Positions 1 through 5,475 of a stretch of DNA of 9,165 nt are shown piece by piece. The notes below the pieces were generated by a model. It was not told the origin of the DNA. It made no database searches and saw only the letters and a list, made by a program, of their open reading frames with translations. Numbering within the stretch: the stretch's first letter is position 1; the number at the start of each line of letters is the position of its first letter. The translations under genes were made by a program, and so were the position numbers. Origin of the DNA: JBOGWA01 sp050693155 (GTDB taxonomy: Bacteria; Actinomycetota; UBA4738; CALAEC01); assembly GCA_050693155.1 (NCBI GenBank), contig JBOGWA010000002.1:1-9165 (forward strand). Direction: 5' to 3'.

Positions 1-111
1 GGCCTCGATGGGAAGAGGCGAACGCTTGCCGTGACGGCGATCCCCCTCTTCGTCCAGGCGGACGAGTTCGTCGGCGCCGTAACGATCTTCTGGGAGCAGG
101 ACAAGGAGTAG
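1..111 (+). CDS. C-terminal end of a PAS-domain-like protein (partial)
   Basis: The frame starting at base 1 is open and ends at TAG 109-111, giving the last 36 residues of a protein that begins outside the window. The visible text runs GLDGKRRTLAVTAIPLF and then GAVTIFWEQDKE. This resembles the last two beta strands of a PAS sensor domain, where a 'dG..r...v...PL' strand is followed by 'G.v.if.e'. If so, the PAS fold sits at the very C-terminus with nothing after it, and the ligand and output domain cannot be known from here. The stop lies 3 nt before the next GTG start, and the purine-rich end of this gene (GGAG 105-108) probably serves as that gene's ribosome binding site, so the two are likely cotranscribed. 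The PAS call rests on only about 30 residues and is a resemblance, not a proof. Confidence 0.55.
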   Translation, partial: GLDGKRRTLAVTAIPLFVQADEFVGAVTIFWEQDKE

Positions 112-114
112 CCC

Positions 115-972
115 GTGCAGGCGAGGATCTGGGGCTGCCGCGGATCGCTCGCCTCGCCCGGACCCGAGACCGTCAAGTACGGCGGCAATACCTCGTGTGT
201 CGAGGTGCGTCCCTCGGAAGGGCCGCTCATCATCTTGGATGCGGGCTCCGGCATTCAGCGCCTCGGCCTGACGCTTGCCGGCGATCATCCCGGCACGGTC
301 CATCTGTTCCTCACGCACCTGCATCTCGACCATCTCCTCGGCCTCGGCTTTTTCTCACCGCTCTGGAATCCGGAGCTCGAGCTCCACATCTGGGGTCCGC
401 CGTCGCCGGTTCACAGCGTCGAGGAGCGGATCGCTCGGTACATGTCGCCGCCCCTGTTCCCCGTTCATCTGTTCGACATTCCGACCCGACCGATGTTCCA
501 CAACGCCCCGACCGACGCCTGGGAGATCGGAAGCGCGCGCGTGCAGGCCCACCCCGTGACGCACCGTGGTCCCACCGTCGGATACCGGATCGAGGACGCG
601 GGGCACACGCTGACCTACATCCCCGACCATGAGCCCGCGCTGGGCGTCGATCTCAGCGATGTCGATCCCGAGTGGGTTTCGGGGTACTCGCTCGCCCAGG
701 GGACCGACGTCCTGCTGCACGACGCGCAGTACACAACCCAGGAGTACGGGGCGAGGATCGGTTGGGGGCACTCCAGCGTGGAACACGTCGTCGAGTTTGC
801 CCGCCTCGCCCGTGCGAAGCAGCTGGTGATGTTCCACCACGATCCCCTGCACAGCGACGAAGAGCTGGACGACATGCTCGAACTCGCGCAGAAGCTCTGG
901 GGAGAGGAAGGGATCCTGCCGGTCCTTGCCCACGAGGACATGGCGATCACGTTCGATACCTCTCAAAGCTAG
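115..972 (+). CDS. MBL-fold metallohydrolase
   Basis: This 285-residue protein is a metallo-beta-lactamase-fold hydrolase. The metal-binding set is intact: THLHLDH (His68, His70, Asp72, His73), His150 in HPVTH, Asp171 in YIPDHE, and a late His in FHHDP (241-243). Further conserved-looking residues are HDAQYT (202-207) and GWGHSS (217-222). The N-terminus, MQARIWGCRGS followed by YGGNTSC, is typical of a family annotated as MBL-fold hydrolases or cyclic-nucleotide-phosphodiesterase-like enzymes. Two metals and phosphodiester hydrolysis are likely, but the substrate is not visible. The start is GTG 115, with GGAG at 105-108 and a 6-nt spacer, inside the tail of the preceding PAS-like gene. That coupling suggests a signalling role, possibly turnover of a cyclic nucleotide, which is inference. 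It is not the Rv1339-type MBL found later in the window; the two differ in length and motifs. Confidence 0.85.
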   Translation: MQARIWGCRGSLASPGPETVKYGGNTSCVEVRPSEGPLIILDAGSGIQRLGLTLAGDHPGTVHLFLTHLHLDHLLGLGFFSPLWNPELELHIWGPPSPVHSVEERIARYMSPPLFPVHLFDIPTRPMFHNAPTDAWEIGSARVQAHPVTHRGPTVGYRIEDAGHTLTYIPDHEPALGVDLSDVDPEWVSGYSLAQGTDVLLHDAQYTTQEYGARIGWGHSSVEHVVEFARLARAKQLVMFHHDPLHSDEELDDMLELAQKLWGEEGILPVLAHEDMAITFDTSQS

Positions 973-995
973 AGCGGCGCCGATATCCTCGGTCC

Positions 996-2051
996 GTGCG
1001 TGAGGAAGTTCGGCTCTCCAAGTTCAGCCACGGGGCCGGGTGAGCGTGCAAGCTCGGTCCTGAGGACCTGGCCCAGGTGCTGGGCCGACTCGAACCGACC
1101 CCGGCTTCGGCCGACGTGGTCGTGGCATCCGAAACGAAGGACGACGCCGCCGTCTACCGGCTGCCCGACGGCACCGGCCTCGTGCAGACCGTTGACTTCT
1201 TCACACCCATCGTCGACGACCCCTTCGATTGGGGACGGATCGCGGCCGCGAACGCCGCGAGCGACGTCTATGCGATGGGCGGTGTCCCGCGCTTAGCCCT
1301 GAACCTGGTTGCGTGGCCGGTGGACGATCTTCCCCTCGAGATGCTGTCTGACGTGCTCCGGGGGGGCGCGAAGGTCGCGGCCGAGGCCGGGATGGCGATC
1401 GTTGGTGGACACAGCATCACCGACCCGGAGCCGAAGTACGGGATGGCCGTGACGGGCTTCGTCGATCTCGAACGACTCGTCCGGAACTCCACGGCCTTGC
1501 CTGCGGCGGCGCTCGTTCTCACGAAACCCCTCGGTACCGGGATCATCGCGACGGCAATCAAGAAGGGAAGCGCGGGCGCCGAGCAGGTCGCGGCAGCCGT
1601 CGAGGTCATGACGACGCTCAACGCCGACGCGGCGTCGGCCATGCTCGATGTCGGTGTGGAGGCCGCGACGGACGTGACGGGATTCGGACTGCTCGGGCAC
1701 CTTCACGAAATGCTCGCCGCTTCCGGAGTCGCCGCCGAGGTCGATGCGCCCGCGGTGCCCTTCCTGCCTGGGGTGCTCGAGCTCGCGCGTGCGGGGACGG
1801 TTCCCGGCGGGACGAAGCGAAACGCCCGTTTTCTCGAGTCTCGCGTGCGCTGGGGAGAGCTCCCGAACGAGGAACGACTCGCTCTGGCCGATGCACAGAC
1901 CTCCGGTGGACTCTTGATCGCGGTATCGCGCGAGCGCTCCGGCGACCTCCTGGGAGCCCTTGCCGAGCGAGGGATCGAAGCCGCCGAGATCGGACGAACG
2001 AGCGAGGGAAGGCCTGGGCTGATCACCCTGACGGGCAGGATTCGCTCCTAA
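996..2051 (+). CDS. selD: Selenophosphate synthetase SelD, with in-frame TGA read as selenocysteine
   Basis: SelD makes monoselenophosphate from selenide and ATP, the selenium donor for Sec-tRNA and selenouridine. The frame is open from GTG 996 to TAA 2049-2051 except for TGA 1041-1043. Reading that codon as Sec gives HGAGUACKLGPEDL, aligning residue 16 with the active-site Cys17 of E. coli SelD (HGAGCGCK) and Lys19 with the essential Lys20. The total of 351 residues is close to the 347 of E. coli. Downstream motifs are KDDAAVY with the metal-binding Asp pair 49-50, TVDFFTPIVDDP, ANAASDVYAMGG, GGHSITDPEPKYG, DVTGFGLLGHL and DAQTSGGLL, all typical of SelD. GTG 996 is the only start codon in frame between the previous stop (972) and the motif; no strong ribosome binding site is seen. 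An internal start at GTG 1077 would delete the catalytic residue and lysine, so ordinary termination at 1041 is unlikely. Naive gene callers will truncate this gene. Confidence 0.92.
1041..1043 (+). other. UGA recoding site (selenocysteine codon of selD)
   Basis: This TGA interrupts an otherwise continuous selD frame at the position of the family's catalytic Cys/Sec. The frame is coherent SelD sequence on both sides: RLSKFSHGAG before it and ACKLGPEDLAQ after it. No frameshift is needed to join the halves. Known Sec-type SelD proteins carry Sec at the same residue. Decoding would need SelA, SelB and tRNA-Sec, none of which is visible in this window. Confidence 0.9.
1051..1073 (+). promoter_or_regulatory. 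Candidate bacterial SECIS element within the selD coding region
   Basis: Immediately after the TGA lies a hairpin. GGTCC (1056-1060) pairs with GGACC (1064-1068) around a TGA loop (1061-1063). A lower helix 1052-1054/1070-1072 includes one G.U pair and is separated by a single C/U mismatch. The loop begins 17 nt after the UGA, and its second base is G. This fits the usual bacterial description: an apical loop about 16-37 nt after UGA with a G among its first two bases. In bacteria the element is bound by SelB and must also be translated, which holds here. Folding energy was not computed; GC-rich DNA makes short hairpins common, so confidence is moderate. Confidence 0.6.
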
Positions 2052-2063
2052 GCGCCGGAGAAT

Positions 2064-2089
2064 TCCTACTCTTTCAGTGGGATTATTTT
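2064..2089 (+). terminator. Probable Rho-independent terminator after selD
   Basis: TCCTACT (2064-2070) pairs with AGTGGGA (2076-2082) around a CTTTC loop, giving seven base pairs including one G.U. The tract TTATTTT (2083-2089) follows. It starts 13 nt after the selD stop codon. The stem is modest in length and GC content, but the T-rich tail is conspicuous in a window that is otherwise strongly GC-rich. It would separate selD from the mec transcript. Confidence 0.5.
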
Positions 2090-2102
2090 CGACAGGCGGG
2101 CG
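2081..2102 (+). promoter_or_regulatory. Possible -10 region / short leader for the mec operon
   Basis: The same AT-rich tract that forms the terminator tail contains TATTTT (2084-2089), a TAnnnT-type -10 match, 13 nt before the mec ATG. Transcription from about 7 nt downstream would give a very short leader; only a weak AGGCGGG (2094-2100) could act as ribosome binding site. No convincing -35 element is seen. If real, terminator and promoter are superimposed. This is an inference from composition and spacing only. Confidence 0.28.
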
Positions 2103-2537
2103 ATGATCACCCTGACGAAGGCGATGTTCGACGAGATGGTTGCGCATGCGGAGGCCGAGCTGCCGAACGAGGCCTGTGGTGTTGTCGCGGGCGCCGACGG
2201 CGCGGCGGTCCGCATCTATCCAATGAAGAACGCCGAGCAGAGCCCCATCGTGTATCGCTTCGATGAGAAGGAACAGCTCGAGGTCTTCGGTGAGATCGAG
2301 CAGAAGGGGTGGGACCTCATGGCCTTCTTCCACTCCCACACGCATACGGAGGCTTACCCGTCGCCTACCGACCGCGCGAACGCGCACTGGCAGGACCCGA
2401 CGACGGGTGAGCAGGTACCCTCGTACCCGGGGACTGCGTATCTCATACTTTCGCTCGAACATCCGACCGAACGAGTCCTGCGCGCTTTTCGATTCGAGAA
2501 CGGCGAACCGGTCGAGCAAGAACTGAGGGTCGAATGA
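2103..2537 (+). CDS. mec: JAMM/MPN+ metalloprotease Mec (CysO-cysteine hydrolase)
   Basis: This 144-residue protein belongs to the Mov34/MPN/PAD-1 (JAMM) zinc isopeptidase family. The full JAMM signature is present: Glu23 in PNEACG, then H77-S-H79, seven residues, S87 and D90 in FHSHTHTEAYPSPTD. In M. tuberculosis the orthologue Mec+ (Rv1334) cleaves the CysO-cysteine adduct to release free cysteine and regenerate CysO. Here it is the first gene of the mec-moeB-cysO-cysM set, and its stop overlaps the moeB start in an ATGA arrangement (2534-2537), so the two are translationally coupled. The length matches single-domain bacterial Mec proteins and there is no signal peptide, so it should be cytosolic. 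Related JAMM enzymes, such as QbsD in thioquinolobactin synthesis, also trim residues after the Gly-Gly of their carrier. That may matter because CysO here carries an extra terminal Arg. The function is assigned from motif plus gene context. Confidence 0.9.
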   Translation: MITLTKAMFDEMVAHAEAELPNEACGVVAGADGAAVRIYPMKNAEQSPIVYRFDEKEQLEVFGEIEQKGWDLMAFFHSHTHTEAYPSPTDRANAHWQDPTTGEQVPSYPGTAYLILSLEHPTERVLRAFRFENGEPVEQELRVE

Positions 2538-3379
2538 CGGCGAACGACTTTACCGAGGATCAGGTGCTGCGGTATGCGCGGCACATCATCCTGCCCAAGA
2601 TCGGCGCCGAGGGACAGCGGAAGCTCCTGGGCGGAAAGGTGCTCGTCATCGGTGCGGGAGGGCTCGGCTCGCCTGCCGCGATGTACCTCGCCGCGGCCGG
2701 GGTCGGTACCGTCGGCCTCCTCGACTTCGACAAGGTCGATCTCACCAATCTCCAGCGACAGCTGTTGCACGACACCGATGACGTCGGCCGTCCCAAGGTG
2801 GAGTCGGGGAGAGATCGCCTGAAGGATCTGAACCCCGAAACGGAGGTCATTACCCACGATGTCGCGCTCTCGTCAGAGAATGCGCTGGAGATTCTCGACG
2901 ACTACGACGTGATCGTGGACGGGACGGACAACTTCCCCGTCCGCTACCTCGTGAACGACGCGACGCAGATGCTGGGCAAGCCGCTCGTGTACGGGTCGAT
3001 CTACCAGTTCGAGGGCCAGGCGACGGTGTTCCTTCCCGGTCCGGCGAACCCCTGCTACCGCTGCCTGTTTCCCGAGCCGCCGCCTCCGGGGGTGGTTCCC
3101 TCGTGCGCGGAGGCGGGCGTGTTCGGCGTGTTGCCCGGCATCATCGGGCCGATCCAGGCTGTGGAAGCGATCAAGCTGATCACCGGGGTCGGCGAGACGC
3201 TCGCGGGCCGCCTGCTTCTCTTGGACGCGCTCTCGATGGAATTCAAGGAGGTCAGGCTCAGGTGGGATCCGGATTGCCCGGTGTGCGGGAAGCACCCGAC
3301 CGTAACCGAGCTCATCGACTACGACGCGTTCTGTGGGATTCCGGTCGAGGAACGAACGACCTCGGCGTCGGGGGGATAG
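2534..3379 (+). CDS. moeB: MoeB/ThiF-family E1-like adenylyltransferase for the sulfur carrier CysO
   Basis: This 281-residue enzyme should activate the C-terminal glycine of CysO (or other MoaD/ThiS-like carriers) as an acyl-adenylate using ATP. Visible motifs are the nucleotide loop GAGGLG (40-45), DFDKVDLTNLQRQ (64-76) with the conserved Arg75, and DGTDN (129-133). The zinc site is Cys174/Cys177 (CYRC) with Cys248/Cys251 (CPVC), and the conserved Cys191 lies in PSCAEAGV. The protein stops at residue 281, just after DYDAFCG, near where the linker to a rhodanese domain begins in the roughly 390-residue actinobacterial MoeZ. It therefore has no rhodanese domain and cannot supply sulfur itself. 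It starts on ATG overlapping the mec stop by 4 nt, and cysO begins 8 nt after its stop. The last residues are SASGG. A run of six G precedes the stop (3370-3375). M. tuberculosis has no E1 gene at this place in its cluster; MoeZ acts from elsewhere. Confidence 0.9.
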   Translation: MTANDFTEDQVLRYARHIILPKIGAEGQRKLLGGKVLVIGAGGLGSPAAMYLAAAGVGTVGLLDFDKVDLTNLQRQLLHDTDDVGRPKVESGRDRLKDLNPETEVITHDVALSSENALEILDDYDVIVDGTDNFPVRYLVNDATQMLGKPLVYGSIYQFEGQATVFLPGPANPCYRCLFPEPPPPGVVPSCAEAGVFGVLPGIIGPIQAVEAIKLITGVGETLAGRLLLLDALSMEFKEVRLRWDPDCPVCGKHPTVTELIDYDAFCGIPVEERTTSASGG

Positions 3380-3387
3380 CGGACGCG

Positions 3388-3666
3388 ATGCCGGTCCGGG
3401 TGAAGCTTCCAACGATCCTCCGCCGGCATACCGACGGCGAGGCGACCGTCGAGGGCGCGGGCTCCACGGTGCGTGAACTCCTGGAAAGCCTCGAGTCTCG
3501 CTATCCGGGGCTCACGCGGAACGTGATCAACCAAGAAGGGGAGCTACACCGCTTTGTGAACCTCTACGTGAACGACGAGGACGTCCGGTACCTGGGCTCG
3601 CTCGAAACCGAGGTGAAGGACGGCGACATCGTCTCGATCCTCCCCGCCGTCGCAGGCGGAAGGTAG
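3388..3666 (+). CDS. cysO: CysO, ubiquitin-like sulfur carrier protein (C-terminus Gly-Gly-Arg)
   Basis: This 92-residue MoaD/ThiS-like beta-grasp protein should carry sulfur as a C-terminal thiocarboxylate for cysteine synthesis. It begins MPVRVKLPTILRRHTDGEAT; the middle has FVNLYVNDEDVRYL (56-69), and the C-terminus is DGDIVSILPAVAGGR. The segment SILPAVAGG is the hallmark of CysO/MoaD-type carriers, but here one extra Arg (codon AGG 3661-3663) follows Gly90-Gly91, whereas M. tuberculosis CysO ends in Gly-Gly. The Arg would block adenylation by MoeB until removed. The start ATG 3388 is chosen because it begins the beta-grasp fold directly; the frame is open further upstream inside moeB but without carrier-like sequence. 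It lies between its activating enzyme and its user CysM. A role in molybdopterin or another thiolation pathway is possible but less likely in this context. Confidence 0.9.
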   Translation: MPVRVKLPTILRRHTDGEATVEGAGSTVRELLESLESRYPGLTRNVINQEGELHRFVNLYVNDEDVRYLGSLETEVKDGDIVSILPAVAGGR

Positions 3667-3674
3667 ACCTACGG

Positions 3675-3690
3675 TAATCTCCCGGCCGTG
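3675..3690 (+). promoter_or_regulatory. Possible internal leaderless promoter at cysM
   Basis: The 21-nt gap before cysM has no Shine-Dalgarno-like sequence. It does contain TAATCT (3675-3680), a TAnnnT -10 match ending 7 nt before GTG 3688. This is the spacing at which actinobacterial leaderless transcripts begin on the start codon. Readthrough from cysO is the alternative, and no -35 element is evident. The call is weak. Confidence 0.22.
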
Positions 3691-4623
3691 AAGGCCGACG
3701 ACGTCCTCCAGACAATCGGCGACACGCCGCTCGTCGGGATCCAGCGACTCTCACCGAATCCTTCGGTTCGGTTGTGGGCGAAGCTCGAGGGGCAGAACCC
3801 GACCGGCTCACTCAAGGACCGGATCGCCCTGCGGATGATCGAGGAAGCCGAACAACAGGGTCTGCTGGATGGCGGCAAGGTCATCCTCGAGCCGACCTCG
3901 GGGAACACGGGGATCTCGCTCGCGATGATCGCGAAGAGGAAGGGATACCGCCTCCGGGTCGTCATGCCGGAGAACGCAAGCGAAGAGCGGGTGCGACTCC
4001 TCGAGCTCTACGGCGCCGATATCGTCTTCAGCCCGGCGGACAAGGGGACGAACGGCTCGATCGAGGTCGCGAGGCGGATGGTGGAGGAGAACGCCGACTT
4101 CTACATGCCGTTCCAGTACGGGAACGAGGCCAACCCGCAAGCCCACTACGAAGGAACCGGGGCCGAGATCGTTCGCGACCTCCCGGACGTCACGCATTTC
4201 GTGGCGGGCCTTGGGACCGGCGGGACTCTCACCGGCGTCGGCCGGCGGCTGAAGGAACACAACCCAAGGGTCCGGATCATCGCTGCGGAGCCCGAGCTCG
4301 GGGAGCTCGTCTACGGGCTCCGTTCCCTGGATGAAGGATTCATTCCGCCGATCCTCGACGAGTCGGTTCTCGACCGGAAGTTCCTCATCGGGTCAGAGGA
4401 GGCGCTTCGCGCAACCCGTGAGCTCACGGCGTCGGAGGGGATCTTTGCCGGGATCTCGTCGGGCGCCGTGATCGCCGTGGCGCAACGCGTGGCGCGCGAG
4501 ATCGAGGCCGGCGACATCGTGTGCTTGCTCGCCGACGGCGGATGGAAGTACCTCTCGACGGAGGCGTGGGCCGAGGAGATCGAGCAGGCGGAGAAAAAGG
4601 TCCGGGAGACCCTCTGGTGGTGA
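3688..4623 (+). CDS. cysM: CysM, O-phosphoserine sulfhydrylase (CysO-dependent cysteine synthase)
   Basis: This 311-residue fold-type II PLP enzyme of the cysteine synthase family should use CysO thiocarboxylate and O-phosphoserine to form CysO-cysteine, which Mec then hydrolyses. The PLP lysine is Lys43 in NPTGSLKDR. The substrate loop is PTSGNTG (69-75), and the phosphate-binding loop is GTGGT (176-180). The motif YGLRSLDEGF (209-218) matches the M. tuberculosis CysM segment that carries the Arg recognising O-phosphoserine (Arg220 there, Arg212 here). The end, WKYLSTEAW and then LWW, also matches the CysM C-terminal tail that folds over the active site, rather than O-acetylserine sulfhydrylase CysK. 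The start GTG 3688 gives the usual N-terminus (VLQTIGDTPLV), and murI follows after 6 nt. In mycobacteria a rhomboid protease gene lies between cysM and murI; it is absent here. Confidence 0.93.
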   Translation: MKADDVLQTIGDTPLVGIQRLSPNPSVRLWAKLEGQNPTGSLKDRIALRMIEEAEQQGLLDGGKVILEPTSGNTGISLAMIAKRKGYRLRVVMPENASEERVRLLELYGADIVFSPADKGTNGSIEVARRMVEENADFYMPFQYGNEANPQAHYEGTGAEIVRDLPDVTHFVAGLGTGGTLTGVGRRLKEHNPRVRIIAAEPELGELVYGLRSLDEGFIPPILDESVLDRKFLIGSEEALRATRELTASEGIFAGISSGAVIAVAQRVAREIEAGDIVCLLADGGWKYLSTEAWAEEIEQAEKKVRETLWW

Positions 4624-4629
4624 GAGCAC

Positions 4630-5475
4630 GTGGCTGACGATCGGCCGATCGGCATCTTCGATTCGGGCGTGGGAGGGCTTACGGTGGCCCGGGCGATCAT
4701 CGATCTCCTGCCCGGCGAGCCCATCGTCTACTTCGGCGATACCGCTCGCTCCCCGTACGGGTCCCGACCGATCCCCGAGATCCGCTCCTTCGCCCGCGAG
4801 ATCGCCTCGTTTCTCCTCGCTCGCGACGTGAAGATGCTCGTCGTTGCGTGCAACTCGATCGAGGTCGCCGCGATCGAGGATCTGACCGCCGCGACCGGAA
4901 CGCCGGTCGTCGGTGTGATCGATCCCGGTGTTCGGGCGGCTGTCAGAGCCACGCGGAACCGGCGGATTGGAGTGATCGGGACCGAGGCCACGATCGCGAG
5001 CGCCGCCTACGAGCGCGCTGTCGCCCGCGAGCGCCACAACGTGACGTTGATCCCGAAGGCGTGCCCCGCGTTTGTTCCGCACGTCGAGCGCGGCGACACC
5101 ACCAGCGAGGAACTGCTGGGCCTCGCACGCGAATATCTGCTGCCGCTCGTTCAGGCGGGTGTCGACTCGCTTATCCTCGGCTGCACGCACTATCCGCTAC
5201 TGTCGGGACTCATCTCACTCGTCATGGGACCGGAGGTGGTGCTCATCTCCTCAGCGGAAGAGACGGCCAGGGACGTCTATGCGGCGCTGGTGCAAGCCGA
5301 TCTACTCCGCGAGGCCGTCACGCCGCCGCAGCATGCCTTCCTGTGCTCCGGTGATCCTGCCACGTTCCGTGATATCGGCGGCCGCTTCCTCGGCCCGGAG
5401 GTCGCGGACGTCATTGGTGCAAGCGTCGAACCGGTGGATGTTGCATCGACCCAGGGAGGCAAAACATGGAGCTGA
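4630..5475 (+). CDS. murI: Glutamate racemase MurI
   Basis: This 281-residue cofactor-independent racemase converts L- to D-glutamate for peptidoglycan. The Asp/Glu racemase signatures are complete: GIFDSGVGGLTVA with Asp11, YFGDTARSPYG (34-44), the first catalytic cysteine Cys74 in VVACNS, and the second, Cys185, in LGCTHYPLL followed by His187. These positions match the two-cysteine acid/base pair of Bacillus subtilis RacE. Family members often have ACNTAS; here ACNSIEVAA is slightly different but keeps the cysteine. The GTG 4630 start places FDSGVGG at the usual distance from the N-terminus and leaves a 6-nt gap to cysM. The 3' end overlaps the following MBL gene by 10 nt. The MurI-MBL-rph-rdgB order is the one seen around Rv1338-Rv1341. 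Confidence 0.95.
   Translation: MADDRPIGIFDSGVGGLTVARAIIDLLPGEPIVYFGDTARSPYGSRPIPEIRSFAREIASFLLARDVKMLVVACNSIEVAAIEDLTAATGTPVVGVIDPGVRAAVRATRNRRIGVIGTEATIASAAYERAVARERHNVTLIPKACPAFVPHVERGDTTSEELLGLAREYLLPLVQAGVDSLILGCTHYPLLSGLISLVMGPEVVLISSAEETARDVYAALVQADLLREAVTPPQHAFLCSGDPATFRDIGGRFLGPEVADVIGASVEPVDVASTQGGKTWS

Noticed and set aside
195..632. Alternative + strand frames inside the first MBL gene
   Set aside because: The translations are Arg/Pro/Ser-rich low-complexity shadows; the MBL metal-binding motifs are all in the other frame.
973..995. CCGA/TCGG inverted repeat between the first MBL gene and selD as a terminator
   Set aside because: Only a 4-bp stem and no T tract; likely chance in GC-rich DNA.
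1355..1372. Run of seven G in selD as a possible frameshift
   Set aside because: The SelD frame stays intact and conserved on both sides, so no frameshift is needed.
1077..2051. selD starting at internal GTG 1077, with TGA 1041 as a true upstream stop
   Set aside because: This would remove the catalytic Cys/Sec and essential Lys, while clear SelD sequence continues upstream of the TGA to a reasonable start at 996.
1293..2519. A 408-codon open frame on the - strand, opposite selD and mec
   Set aside because: It lies opposite two well-supported genes, its translation is Arg/Gly/His-rich without recognisable motifs, and long antisense frames are expected from G/C-biased third codon positions.
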